64,000 bases of DNA from Ignavibacteria bacterium (lineage in GTDB: Bacteria; Bacteroidota; Ignavibacteria; Kapaibacteriales; Kapaibacteriaceae), in assembly GCA_016707005.1 (NCBI GenBank), contig JADJIQ010000002.1, positions 1-64,000 on the forward strand, written 5' to 3'. Position numbers and translations under genes: made by a program. Position 1 is the stretch's first letter; each line of letters opens with the position of its first letter. Positions 1 to 10,841 of the stretch are shown piece by piece. The notes beneath the pieces were generated by a model. The model saw nothing but the letters and a program-made list of their open reading frames with translations. It did no database searches and was not told where the DNA came from.

Positions 1-112
1 CGTCCTTATCGCCCCTTTGCACCATCGACTGATATTCGGCAGTAGGGATGTTCTTGCGCTTGCTATCGTCGTGACGTAGCGTTTCAACGATCTTGGGTGG
101 TTTCTTAGCCAT
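1..112 (-). CDS. Type III DNA methyltransferase (Mod), N-terminal fragment cut by window edge
   Basis: The minus strand opens with ATG at 112 and reads 37 residues beginning MAKKPPKIVETLRHDD before leaving the window. The start lies inside the end of the upstream restriction-subunit frame: the shared bases ATGGCTAA carry both the mod start and the res stop, so the two genes are probably translationally coupled. A Lys-rich N-terminus mentioning its own substrate-independent region is common in the adenine-specific methyltransferases paired with large type III Res subunits, but no catalytic motif is inside the window. The identification therefore rests mainly on the neighbour, a recognisable Res protein. 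Alternative: another protein of the same operon. Confidence 0.55.
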   Translation of the reverse strand, partial: MAKKPPKIVETLRHDDSKRKNIPTAEYQSMVQRGDKD

Positions 113-3100
113 GTGGTGTGTTCCGTTCGATTGAGGCCGCAAGGATCTGGTCAAATCGCTGAGCCACCTGCTTTTCAAAGTTGTCTTCCATCTCGTAGAT
201 GTCTGTGAATTCCGCAAAGGCCCACCGGCCATAAGATCCGAGGTTGTTTACACCGGGGATCCAGTAGGTGTCCATGGTGAGCTTCTTTTCTTTTGCATCC
301 TCTCTTCGATAGCCTTTGACTTCGATGACGAGATGGAGGAGATCGTCGGGGCCGTGGCCATCATCAACGAGAACGATGAAGTCCGGCAGGTACCGACGCA
401 TCTCGGTGCCGTATCGGTATGGGACTTCAAATCCAAGATTGCGGTTCTTCACGTAGGCGCGAACTCGTGGGTGTGATTCTACAACCCGGCAGAGTTCACC
501 TTCCCAATCGCTGTCGAGGATGACCCAGTTGACGTGACTCTTCTCCGCGTTGGTCTCCCATCGCAACGTCTGCGATGTATTGAACCGTACATAGCTGGTT
601 GAACCAGTGGGGTTGTATGGGTCCAAAAGCACCTTCACGGGACGCTCCCCAAGGAAATGCTGGGTGATTCCCGCCGTAATCTTATTACACGCCATGTCTG
701 CCAGTTCCAAATACATGAGCTGCGCTGGAAACGTACCGCCCTTGCACTCCAGACATGTATCGAGCCACTGCTTGGTGATCTGTTTGAGTTGTCCAAAGAG
801 GTGGAGCTTTGGTTCTTCACCTGGGTCGCGCCACATGTTGTACAGCAGACGATGCGTGAGATTGTAGAGGATCGTTGCCGGACGCATCTCGCTCAGGTGC
901 TCAAGATTCATGTTCACACCTTCGCCAATGATCCCTTCGTTACGTGTTAACGATGGGCCTACCAGGTCAGGCGAGAGCACAAGGACCGAGTCTGCGGTAA
1001 AGGTTGCTTCTAAGCGCTCTTCCGGCAGCTCAGTACGGTAGCCTTCCACGCGAGGGAACCTGATCTCAAGGTGAGCACGCTCCGGTCGAACTGCCTTCAC
1101 CTGAATTGTTCGACGGGGCGGCTTGCGGTTGCCTCTACCGCTTGCGCGTTGAAGTCAAAGGGAATGCCAAAGACGTCAGCATACTCTACATCAAACAATC
1201 CTTCGTCGTTGAGATCATACGACTGACGACGAAGTGCTCTGCCGATCACTTGTTCGCAAAGAAGTTGTGTGCCGAATGCACGTACGCCCAATACGTGTGT
1301 TACAGTGTTGGCGTCCCATCCTTCAGTTAACATGGAGACCGAGACAACACAACGGATAGAAGCGCCAAGCTGACCCGGCTTCCCTACCGTGTTCATCACC
1401 TCCCTAAGGAGTTCTTGGTCCGTGATGCTCTCACCAGATCTTGCATTACCAGTGCGCTCAACCATTTCGCGCCGGAATCTCTCTATCTCGTCCCCTGCCA
1501 TGGCGCGGAAGTTGTCATCAAGTGCATCACCGGCTTCTAGCTGTTCGCTATCGATGAGCAACGTGTTCGGTCTCGAAGAGGTTTCCGTTGTCATCGAAGT
1601 TTCTAAACAGCGCAAGCCGTCCGTTCTCCAAGCGCGTGGTAGTGTCATCGATCTTCCGCTGGAAACCAGAGACGTAGTCGTACACCAGCTTCGAGATCGC
1701 GGTGTTCTGACAGACGATGATGAAGCATGGAGGAACAGTGATCCCTTCCTTCTTCCACAGGTCAAGGTCTTTACGTAGTGACCATACAACGCTTCGAGTG
1801 CTGTTAAGAGCTTTGTTGGGAGCTTAAGAGGTCAAGCTCCTCTCCACTTCTACGCCCCGACTTTGGTAGACCGGACTTTACGTTCGCCCAGAGATTGCGG
1901 TACATCGGCAATTCGTCTCCCGGGATGTTCTCTGCAATCGGCACGCGTGGCAGCTTTACAATTCCGCACTCGATAGCGTCCATCAGCGAGAAATCGCTCA
2001 TGGTCCAGTGGAACATCGTTCCCTCAACATATCCGGAACCACTGAGGAAGAACGGAGTTGCAGAGAGATCCATCACACGCTGAACGCTAAGCTTTCTGTT
2101 CACCGCTTCGATGCCAGAGATCCAAAGTCGAGCTGCCTCGTTGTTCTTCTCAGCTTCCTTTCGTTCGTCACCCTTGAGATCAGATCCATCGTCATCGGGG
2201 TTCGGCTTTTCTCTGTAGCAGTGGTGTGCCTCGTCATTGATGACCATGATGTTCTTTAACCCCATCAGGTCCGGCATCACACGCTGGATCATCTGCCCCT
2301 CGGTTTCCAAGTGTCAAGGGGCTTCTCCCTGTCCGCCCTTGCAGAAGTTGACGTCCACCCTTCGACAGTTCGATCCGCTCGCGCAGTTTGAACGCATGGT
2401 AGTTTGTGATGACGATCTTCGCCTTGTTGACATCCTCAAGCATGTCATGCGGAACGAGTTCGCGATCTTTGTAATAGCTATTCGGATCATTCGGCTGCAA
2501 TACTTGGAGTCGATCTTGATCGTTAGACCAGGAGCACAGACCAAGAAGCCCCTTGTGAAAGTCTTACTAGAAGGCCTGCGTACCGCATTCACAGTTTGCC
2601 AGGCGATGATCATCGCCATTACCGTTGTTTTTCCTGCACCAGTAGCAAGCTTCAATGCAATGCGCATGAGGTCAGGATTCGCATCCCTATTGGCCGAGGC
2701 CAGATACTCCAAGATCCTCTTCCCGGCTTGAGTGTGTGGTGCTACTTCAGCAAGCCATATCGCCGTTTCAACCGCTTCGATCTGACAGAAGAACGGGCGG
2801 ACACCACCGAATTCATGATGTCGCCAATGGTGAAGGAGTCGTGCCGTTTCCGGCGTTACCTGCCATAGAGCCTGCTGCGGAATAGACCGCCATGCTTCTA
2901 CCAGTCCACGAACCTCATTGATGATCGACCGAGTTTCGTACTGCTGTCCCTTTGTTGATATCCCGTCACCCTCTTCAAACCCAAGAACTTCCTGTTCAGC
3001 TGCCCTTCGCTTCTTCGGCTTCGGGATCGGTGTTATGAAGTCGGCAGGACGTCGAAACTCAAGGATCTTTTGTGTCGGCTGTCCGGACCCATCCAACTCC

Positions 3101-3192
3101 CAATGCAACTCCGGTCGTTTGTACGGAGAGTTCAGGATCGGTCTACTGAAGAACGGATTTGACTCGGCAGAAGCATTACTCACAAACAGCAC
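105..3192 (-). pseudogene. res: Type III restriction enzyme Res subunit (helicase-nuclease), broken by several frameshifts
   Basis: One protein of about 1,000 residues is spread over at least five overlapping reading segments. In order: 3192-2314 holds the N-terminus and a Walker A (LATGAGKT); 2500-2234 continues with the ITNYHAF segment; 2310-1804 has the DEAH box (INDEAHHC) and SATP motif III; 1789-1097 has GRALRR, motif VI of superfamily 2 helicases; 1100-105 has the C-terminal nuclease core, PDF...IEVKG. All key motifs survive, so either single-base errors in the assembly or recent decay broke a full-length gene. Res subunits translocate on DNA and cut only together with Mod, whose start overlaps the res stop. 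The first start is uncertain (GTG at 3192 or 3183). Confidence in family is high, in inactivity low. Confidence 0.85.
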
Positions 3193-3283
3193 CCTCGGTA
3201 TACGCCCAACACATATCTACAACCCTGCAATTTACACTTCTGGCACTAACCCATTGAACTGTACTGGGACGACGTATTGTGTC

Positions 3284-3304
3284 GTGTGTGTGTGGGGGGG
3301 GGGG
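3284..3304. repeat. (GT)5 followed by an 11-G run upstream of res
   Basis: Five GT dinucleotides run directly into eleven consecutive G. The tract sits about 90-110 bases upstream of the minus-strand res start, where a promoter would lie. Read on the coding strand it is C11 then (AC)5. Such tracts change length by slipped-strand pairing and drive phase variation of many type III restriction systems, though usually inside mod. They are also hot spots for sequencing error. Confidence 0.7.
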
Positions 3305-3579
3305 CTGATGGACTATCGTTAAAAGGACTATGGAAACGTTCTCATGAACAATGGGCTGAGTTCTACTACCATCTCATTTTTTCTCTTTGCTCCTTCTCTC
3401 CATAATTATTAGTTGAGCATATATCGCAATGATTGTCGAGGTTGTTGTAGGTACTGAGGAGTAACCACCAGCGGAATTTGATGAGCATTACACACGGATT
3501 CTCCAGTGTTCTCCCGAACGAGCGATAACCCCGTCTTGATCTCCACACAAGCAGAGCGCTCATTCTCGAGACTACAATC

Positions 3580-5239
3580 CTACCGCACCGCCGTTCCATC
3601 CCGCTTTATAGCCTGCTGTAGGTTTGTCGCGACCTTCCCTGCGTATGCATAAGTCAAGAGTTCTTTGGCTTCCTTTGATTTAGTCAAGATGTCTAACTGT
3701 TCTTCGGGATAGTGCTTACTTGCGCTCTTCTCAATGGAGTCACGCAATTCTGCAAGAGCCTTTTTTATGCTCGCGGGAAGATCGTTTCGTCCGAACTGAT
3801 GACCGCTTAGCATATCTGTCGCTCTTTCTACATCGAATCGAACTTTTCTGCACGCATCTAGACAAGAATAGAAAATGATGAGTTTCGCCACTTGAGAGTT
3901 CTTCTTCTTCAATTTGTGAGCTGTGGGGATAGACTTTATCCAACTGTCCACCAACTTCCCTACCCACACACAAACTGCAAGTTGTGTGTATGCGGGTGAA
4001 GTGTAATCATCTGTCTCATATGAACTGAAAATCTTGTTAAACACTTCACGATCAAAGAGTTTAGAGACGCTTTGTCTTGCAGTGCCAATATTTGACGTGC
4101 TTGTAAGTGTAGCCATCCACTGTGTGAGACTCCTAATGTCAACGACTTCGTATTCGTGGTAAGCACTGCGATCAATATTTTTCCACTCTGACTCACGACG
4201 TTCGAAGTAGATCTTGAAGCGATCCAAATAGCGCGCGATGTTCAACATCGTACGGTCATGTGCGACTAGGTTGTAGGGTTTTACAGGGTTCTGCGTATTG
4301 GTCCTTAGGATCACATTACGTAGCAGATTGTTCTCTCTTTGAACATCTACTTCGCATATTCGGATGAGGACCTGGGCATCAGATGTCTTTGCCGAATTGA
4401 ATACAGATGCAACGGTCTGGCCACCATTGATAACTGAGGGCGAGTGAAGCGTAAATAGATCACCCGAGATGTGAGCCCTGCTGCACGTGATGTAAACACC
4501 GTTATTGAACATCCAAAAGTGGTCGGGATCACCAACATATGTTGCCTCGATATCCTCATTGATCTTCGTGTGGAGATCGGTACGGACATTCTGAACCAAA
4601 AAGGCGGTGCAGATCTTAGTTGTCAAGCTGCCCTTTTAATTCGCCAAGACTAGCGAGACCCACGTAGCTCTGTGTGTTCCCTACTTTTTTAGAGAAGTAC
4701 TGGGTGATTGAAAGCTTAATCGGCTTGGAAGTAGGCGTAAAATCCAAAGAGTATAAATTCCAAAGTGGCGTGATGTTATCTACATCCTCTACTTCGATAT
4801 ACTCGGGTATCTCATCATCTGAGCGACACTTATTGGTAACTAGGATGTAGCGACAATCGTACTTCTTTGATCGCACCTTTTCTCTAGTTTCGTTGTACAG
4901 CCTCTTGAGATCAGCTCGTAGTGTCTTGACATGCTCCTCCCAACGATGCTTATTGCTTCCGCGAATTCTTTCTACGTCTTCTACAAATTTCAGAAGGTCT
5001 TCTTTCGGAATGCGTCCTGGCGGGTCCACTTGACTGTATTTCGACTGGATGATGTAGATGAAACCGTCGTCTTCTACGATTGCATCAAAGCCACCATCAC
5101 CGCTTTTATCGGTGTAGTGTGCTTTGACCTTTTTACCGAATCGCGCTCTGATGTACCATTTGCAGAAGCCATGATCAGCATCTGCATAATGTCCAAACTT
5201 CGCTTGAAGATAGGTTTCTAAATCTTGATTCATATTCAC
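3580..5239 (-). pseudogene. AIPR-family abortive-infection protein with nuclease-like N-terminus, one frameshift
   Basis: Two segments form one protein of about 555 residues. The first (5239-4616, 207 aa) contains a possible PD-(D/E)XK-type core: GDGGFDAI followed by YIIQSKY (D...QxK, as in Mrr-like nucleases). The second (4626-3580, 348 aa, would need a TTG start) has the AIPR hallmarks FLVQNVRTDL, FWMFNNGVY and SVINGGQTVASVF. AIPR proteins are described from phage-resistance (abortive infection) loci. The segments overlap by 11 bases at CAGCTTGACAACTAA and no ribosome-binding site precedes the second, so a frameshift is likelier than two genes. The position next to a type III restriction system supports a defence role. 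Downstream, 3366-3579 has no convincing gene. Confidence 0.75.
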
Positions 5240-5633
5240 GTTTCCCCCGTAAATCGATTTTCGTAAGCCGGTGCTGCTGACCTCTACTCCGGTAGATGGC
5301 GACCCCTACTTAAATCATCTGCGTCATGTGGAATTGATGGCTGACAATAATACCTATTTATCATTTGAGTTAAATATTCTTCAATAGAGACCATTTCACA
5401 TGTCGGAATCATCTAGGAACTCCGCGACAAGTGAACACCCAAGACCGCACACAAGCGGGTACTTGAAATTGCATTCCAACGTTGCAGCAACTATGATCTA
5501 GTATTGCGCCTAGACGAATCGCGCCTTACATTTTCCCGGTGTTCAGTTGTGTTCGGAATACGGTGGTCAACGTGAGCGGTATCTTCAAGCAGCGTTCACC
5601 GCGATGTCACCGTTTTGACTATTATTCTGGTCA
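5240..5633. repeat. Intergenic region with a degenerate repeat A copy
   Basis: No gene is evident in these 394 bases. Two pieces of repeat A are recognisable in + orientation: a core-like GATCTAGTATTGCGCC near 5495 and the tail CGGTGGTCAACGTGAGCGG near 5559-5577. This is the most diverged copy of the family. The region lies upstream of both the minus-strand AIPR gene and the plus-strand 5634 gene and must hold their promoters, but no clear promoter was identified. Confidence 0.5.
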
Positions 5634-6259
5634 ATGAATAGGCATCGCAATAATCCAGTCGCTCAATACCTATCCCTAATGACTACTATGAGGGGAAGAT
5701 TAGACCTAGTTGTACTGTTAGAATCAATGCCCTTACTCGACTATCACATATGTGAGACGGCCGCCTTTCATGGAAGGAAAGTCATCGAAGGTATTGCTTT
5801 TGGATGTTTGCTTGCATTAGATAACGCATCCATTTCCATTCCTCGAGATGTTGTCGGTCACTGGGCTGCTGATAAGATCCTTTGGGTCTACGTAACAGAA
5901 ATCTGAGAGTGTATCCAAGTCCTAGCATCTGGCGCAACTCGACCCAGGAGGAGATGAAGGAGTCAGGTCCACGGACAGTCGTGCTGGGCATTCCGGAGCG
6001 AAGGATAACGCATGAAGAGCTCATTCAAATGTATAGGCGCCTACACCGGTGGGTACATGAACGAAATCCTTATGACACCACTGACAATCACGCATTTAAT
6101 GCCAAGAACAGTCAACAGTTGTGGTTGGATTTGCGTAAGGTTAACAACTTCATAGAACGGCATGTGATTTCGATACATGGACACGGATACTTCTGTACAT
6201 TACGGGATAGTGTCGACGGCTTGACGAAAGTTGTTCGGTTGACAAAAGAATCGTGTTGA
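5634..6259 (+). pseudogene. Small unknown protein, frameshifted
   Basis: Two overlapping frames read as one protein of about 205 residues: 5634-5906 with the segment ETAAFHGRKVIEGIAFGC, then 5882-6259 with RVYPSPSIW and HRWVHERNP. The shift falls near 5880-5885, at CTTTGGG. From memory, the order (His/Arg-Lys helix, 'DKIL', 'YPSP', 'LH..V.ERNPY') is like a family of about 200-residue hypothetical proteins seen as isolated genes in many bacterial genomes, often near restriction genes; no function is assigned. It sits between the AIPR gene and the NERD gene, so a defence accessory role is possible but unproven. Confidence 0.5.
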
Positions 6260-6334
6260 ACCACACAGCCAACACAATCGTCTTTTGCTGTGCAGATTCA
6301 GCTCACGCTGACCACCTAATTCCGCATGCAAATG

Positions 6335-6400
6335 ACCACAGGACAATGTAGAGTGCGATTCTACTATGCGCGATGCTAGATTGCAGTTGCCTCTGTGTTG
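6335..6400 (-). repeat. Repeat A copy, inverted
   Basis: The sequence GCTAGATTGCAGTTGCCTC is the reverse complement of the repeat A beginning (GAGGCAACTGCAATCTAGC). It is one of only two inverted copies; the other is near 10100. It lies between two plus-strand genes, so relative to neighbouring transcription it has the same polarity as the direct copies among minus-strand genes. Confidence 0.6.
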
Positions 6401-6519
6401 TAGTGCTGTGTATGATTGTCACTTTTATGCTGATTAGGGTAGTCGCATAACGCGGAGTCCCTGCTGCCGCCACACAAAGCACAGCACTTCTATCCCTTTC
6501 ACACGAGTGGCTACATACG

Positions 6520-7599
6520 ATGGGCTTTAACGTTAAACTCTACATCAACGAGTCCTTTGCCACGACCGCTGAGAATCTAGCTTTGCGGAACCTCGTGAAC
6601 AGGCTTCAGGCTGTCAGTCTACCTCCTAACGACCCGCATAGTGGAGATGGATCCCCCTTATGGATCTTCGTCGAGCCTCATCTGTTCACTCATGTTGGGC
6701 GAAGCGGAACACGTCGCTCAAAGCCGGACCTGTTGATAGTGAAGCGGAACGCAATGCTTGTCGTAGAAATGAAGCACTGGTGGGGTGAGATTGCTTTGCC
6801 GCAGCTTCCCGCAGAGAGGGATGGCGTGTGGGACGGAAGAGCGCCTGGAGGATTCGTGTTCGAGCGCAGGAAGCCGAATCCGTTGAGCCAGGTTGAATTC
6901 AACAGAGAGACACTAAAGATCTGGTTACGCGAGCGATCTGCAGGTTTGCCGTCGTCAGCAGCCAAGACATCAAACTGGGACAAGATCTCCCGCACGATCC
7001 TTTTCACGCATCCCGAGCTGCGCATTATAGGTGGCGTACCGTCCTATTTCCAGCCAACTGCCGTTAGCTCTCTGCACCATGTTCCTGATACTATCGATAT
7101 AGTCGAAGAGATAGCGAGTGCGGCTACGGGTGTGAGGGATCCGAAGACAAATCCTATACCACAGATCTATCTTGACGATGCGGACGCCGAGTTTCTGGCA
7201 AGTGAGCTCGGCCTCGTCCGTCAAGGGGATCCCTTCGCTATTGCCCTTCGTAAGTTCGTTGGCCCGAAGGGAATCATTTCTCATTGGTGGCCAGGGGTCC
7301 AACCGCCCAACGAGACAGAAGCCAAAGCTGATCCAGCGATCGAACAACTGCCAGTCCAGATCCGTCTCGTAGAGTTCTATAGACGCAAGTTAGCTGCCGA
7401 GGCCAAAGCTAATCCGGATATCAATCTGCATAGCGATGGGAAAGCTTGGGCAAAGCATCTTACTATACCACAGAACCAGGAGACTTTGATGTCTTTTGGC
7501 GAGACTGTGCTGATTGGCAAGGAGATTGTTCCAAAGGCGCTTGCAGGCGAGAGCGAGCTGGCATACGGTCTGTTCTGGAATGTGCGAACGGGACCCTGA
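6520..7599 (+). CDS. NERD-domain nuclease-related protein
   Basis: This 359-residue frame has a NERD-type core in its first third: a conserved PDLLIVKRNAMLVVEMKHW segment, with the Asp and the ExK pair expected of restriction-like nucleases (residues about 68-86), followed by WGE. NERD proteins are often fused to or encoded beside helicases. The frame ends at 7599 directly against a broken helicase gene and protein-like sequence continues in another frame (7620-7790), so the true product may be a single NERD-helicase protein interrupted by a frameshift. Start ATG 6520 lacks a strong ribosome-binding site. A role in defence or nucleic-acid processing is inferred from domain and context. Confidence 0.7.
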   Translation: MGFNVKLYINESFATTAENLALRNLVNRLQAVSLPPNDPHSGDGSPLWIFVEPHLFTHVGRSGTRRSKPDLLIVKRNAMLVVEMKHWWGEIALPQLPAERDGVWDGRAPGGFVFERRKPNPLSQVEFNRETLKIWLRERSAGLPSSAAKTSNWDKISRTILFTHPELRIIGGVPSYFQPTAVSSLHHVPDTIDIVEEIASAATGVRDPKTNPIPQIYLDDADAEFLASELGLVRQGDPFAIALRKFVGPKGIISHWWPGVQPPNETEAKADPAIEQLPVQIRLVEFYRRKLAAEAKANPDINLHSDGKAWAKHLTIPQNQETLMSFGETVLIGKEIVPKALAGESELAYGLFWNVRTGP

Positions 7600-7600
7600 C

Positions 7601-10004
7601 ACCTCCTTCCACTCCGCTTCCCACTCTCTTTTACATAGGATGCTCGTTGGATTTAATGAGCGAGAATCAAGCGCGCATTATCCCAGAGAATCCGTCGGCT
7701 ATTGAGTTAAACGCTGATCTGCTCCAAACGTTTCGCCCATTTTCTCTGATGGACGACGAGGAGTTCAGCGCCTTTCTTACGGCGTGCTGAGAGCCACAAA
7801 GGTTTCAAGCGAGTTCAGTTTGTTCTCCAACAGATCGATTACATACCCGAGACAGTAGTTGATCACGGAATGGAGCTGGTCAGTGAGTTCCCGGCGAATG
7901 CCGACCTGCTGCATGCTGCGGTGCTTTTTCATTCCGGATAAGATGATGACGAGGCGTCTTCTCAACGATCTTACTTTCGGTCCAAAGTAGTTGGCAAAGC
8001 ACTCTCGCAGCAGGATCAACGCCCGGTGACCTTGCATGGAATCTTCTGTCCCATCATTCAGAACTAGGGTGTGCAACAACACCCGACTACAGAGTACGAA
8101 TAGCTAGTCCTCTCAACTATGAACAGTCTCGAGTTCTACAACTGGTGCGCGATCCGGGAGTGAATGTGGTTGCAGTTCAGGGCCCACCAGGAACTGGCAA
8201 AACACGGGTACTGGCAAGTCTTACCGCTGACTGCATTGCCGTACCTCGTACAATGCTCATCACGAGCACGAACAACACTGCAGTCTCTAACGTTGTTTCC
8301 CAACTTGCGAACTTTGTCCGCTACCCTGCCATCTTCAAGATCGGCAGTGTAAAGACTATCGAGGACTTTCGGACAACTCTCACTGAGTTTCCGCCAGTGG
8401 GGCGAATGCCCCACCACAAGCCGATAGGGCTGACGTAGCCTCTTGGGCTAAACAACTCGAACTGCTTGACGGTGAGATACACGATTCGGGTCTGCAACTG
8501 GATGAGTATTACCGCTGCAAGGAGCAACTTGCTCAAGCCAATGAAGCGCTGAGTCGGATTCTACTCCAGTTCCCTGTGTTACAGTCTCTTGATGTTTCAG
8601 ATTACGATCATGCGCTTAAGGAGGCAGAGACAGCGCGAGTGATAGCAGAAGACTACCGACAGTTGAAGGAAGCGGCAAACTCATTCTTCAAGCGCCTGAG
8701 GGAGTCGTTTAAGGGTCGAGTTGGTGCGCTTCGTGTTTTTACTCGCAAGTCTTTTCTGATAGGAGCTGGCTAGCTGGTTCGATTTCTGCATCGCGGACTC
8801 ATTATCTCCTGGTTGGGAGGCATTGCTTCGTGCCCTTTCGAGCCACCAGCAGGCAACGGTATTCGAGTGACCGTTGACGAGCACATTCTATGGAGCGAGC
8901 CGCGTGAGTTGCTTGCCATATTCGTTGACAGCTTCGACGAGAACACTAGCAGGCAGCACTTTTAGAAGCTACAAGAACACCGGAGTATCCTCTGCACGAG
9001 CTTGTTACGAACTGGGCATCAGAAAGAAGATGCTGATGCTGATCAATACGACACCGGACTTGTTGATACTTCGATCCCACCCAACCTAGCCACAGTCAAC
9101 AGATTCTCGCCATTAGCGTGCACTCTTCACTCTGTATCGAAGTACTACCCTCCGAGTCCTGGGATCGTGGACGTTGTAGCAATCGACGAGTCGAGTCAAT
9201 GTTCAATAGGCGTTGCACTGCCAGCCTTGTTTCGAGCCAAGAAGCTTGTAGTGGTTGGCGACCTCAAGCAGCTTCAACCAGTGTCATCGCTAGTAGAATC
9301 GAAACTCATTGACATAGCCATTGAGTGTAGCGTGGACTCAGATGACCTAGCACTATGGGTGAACCCTCAGTCAAGTCTTCAATCTCTCGTGGAGTATCAG
9401 ATTTCGAGAGCGGGTTCTGATACCGTTGTTCGTCTCACCGATCACCACAGGAGCGTCCCGGAGATCATTGAGTTCAGCAACACCACCTTCTACCAAGGCA
9501 CTCTTCGACTTAGACGGACAGCCAATAGTGAAGGCACACAGCTGAAGTGGATCGACATAAGAGGCACAGAGGTTGACAAGGTCAACTCTGATGAAATCGA
9601 TGCTGTGATAGCTCAAATCAAAGTCCTCTTGGAGCATGGCATCCTGCCTTCGGATATCGGTGTTGTCACTCCATTCACGTACCAAAAGCACGAGTTGACT
9701 GATCATTTCCGTACGAGAGGTGGGCACGGGGTTCCTAGGTGACAAGGATAGCCCCGGTGTCATGATTGACACGGCTCACGGATTTCAGGGCAACGAGCGC
9801 CATACGATGATCATCTCGACTGTGATCACCAGCAAATCGAAGCCAGGCCGAGTTCGTTGGGTCACGACAGGCTCAACAGCCGCCAGTTTGATCAACGTTA
9901 GCGTGACTCGGGCAACCGACTGGTTGATCGTTGTCGGAGACAGTAGCGCAGCACATGGTTACCTCGGCGATCTGAAGAGATGGATCGATCAGCATACTTC
10001 TTAA
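7601..10004 (+). pseudogene. Upf1/Dna2-like superfamily 1 helicase, several frameshifts
   Basis: All SF1B helicase motifs are present but in different frames. Walker A GPPGTGKT lies at about 8187-8210; a coiled region follows (8440-8770); AIDESSQCSIGVALPALF (motif II, DESSQ) and GDLKQLQPV (motif III) lie in 9002-9742; DHHRSVPEII (motif IV) is in the same segment; DTAHGFQGNE (motif V) and VSVTRATDWLIVVGD (motif VI) end the gene at 9720-10004. This is the AAA_11/AAA_12 arrangement of Upf1/Dna2/NAM7 proteins, about 800 residues if repaired. At least five frame changes are needed. With the NERD gene immediately upstream it resembles nuclease-helicase immunity loci (compare Nhi-type or Mokosh systems), but assignment to a named system is not possible from sequence alone. 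Confidence 0.75.
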
Positions 10005-10069
10005 CACGTGAATCCGCTGTGGTTGAGACTCCTCGCAGGAGGCCACCGCTATTCGCACGCATCGGACCA

Positions 10070-10135
10070 TCATATCAATCCGTTGGCTGATCCTTTAAGC
10101 CCAATGCTAGATTGCTGTCGCTTCTACAGTGAAGC
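10070..10135 (-). repeat. Repeat A copy, inverted
   Basis: CCCAATGCTAGATTGCTGTCGC is the reverse complement of repeat A's GCAATCTAGCATTGGG core. It directly follows the plus-strand helicase gene. The stretch 10005-10841 contains only this copy and repeat B copy 1; no gene is supported there. Confidence 0.65.
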
Positions 10136-10390
10136 GTGAAGACAGGTGATCACTCATGATGGGATTCTGATGGTCAATGAGCAAGGATTCTCCTCTCGTT
10201 TTTTGGTGACCAGTGCGTGATTGGTCGTGCTGGTCACATGAACGCGGAATGTGGTGGAGGCGTGGAGCGGATGGTCCATGTATATAGCGTCGGCTAGCAC
10301 AGTTGGGCGTTCATCACGTGCTGAAAACATGCCTAGTCCAGCGATCATGATGGCGGTCAACGTCATTGATGACGAGTGTAGCAAGCCCCA

Positions 10391-10800
10391 TTCCCATAAT
10401 GTACGAGCAAACACCCACAATGCACGCGCGCCTACACCCACGTACGGGATGTGACGCGAAGGTATGCCATCGCCCCAGCAATTACGGGCAGATATCCGCA
10501 AGTACGCGCGAAAACACCCATACATGGGTACTGGGCGAACAACCGTCCAGAAAGTGGACACAAGAAGGGGTCAACAAGGGACTTCGAAGCGGTTAGTACG
10601 CATGCGTTTGGCATGTTGCGACGGGATTGGCATGGTTCGGAGCGCGAATGCATAGATCGAGGGACTTGACCAGCATGTTCCGTGCAACAATGACCGCTGT
10701 CGCAGCACTTGCGGTTACTGATCGGCATGGGTCTGGAACAAAGTACGGCTGATCTACACACCGATGGATGCGGTGATCAGGTACGGGCGGAGTAAGGTTG
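10391..10800 (+). repeat. Repeat B, copy 1 (core plus right extension)
   Basis: The core (10391-10630) is closely similar to 13056-13290, 16444-16690 and 48400-48630. It contains several TACG-rich words (CGTACGGG, AATACGGG, GCAAGTACGCG) and a perfect palindrome ACCCATACATGGGT. Copy 1 and the 16.4 kb copy share a further, more diverged 150-170 bp on the right (ending around 10800 and 16860), so the full element is about 400 bp. No terminal inverted repeats are visible. Open frames exist on both strands of every copy, but three frames are equally conserved, which argues for DNA or RNA conservation, not protein. Confidence 0.8.
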
Positions 10801-10841
10801 GTGAAGATGGCCTTACAAATGGATATCAACACTAGGCGGCA

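Noticed and set aside
3366..3599. 77-codon minus-strand frame after the AIPR gene
   Set aside because: Overlaps the AIPR end, low-complexity Arg-rich composition, no recognised motif.
10451..10669. Open frames within repeat B copies (also near 13122, 16503, 48452), such as MTRRYAIAPA...
   Set aside because: Several frames on both strands are equally conserved between copies and none has a ribosome-binding site, which fits DNA-level similarity.
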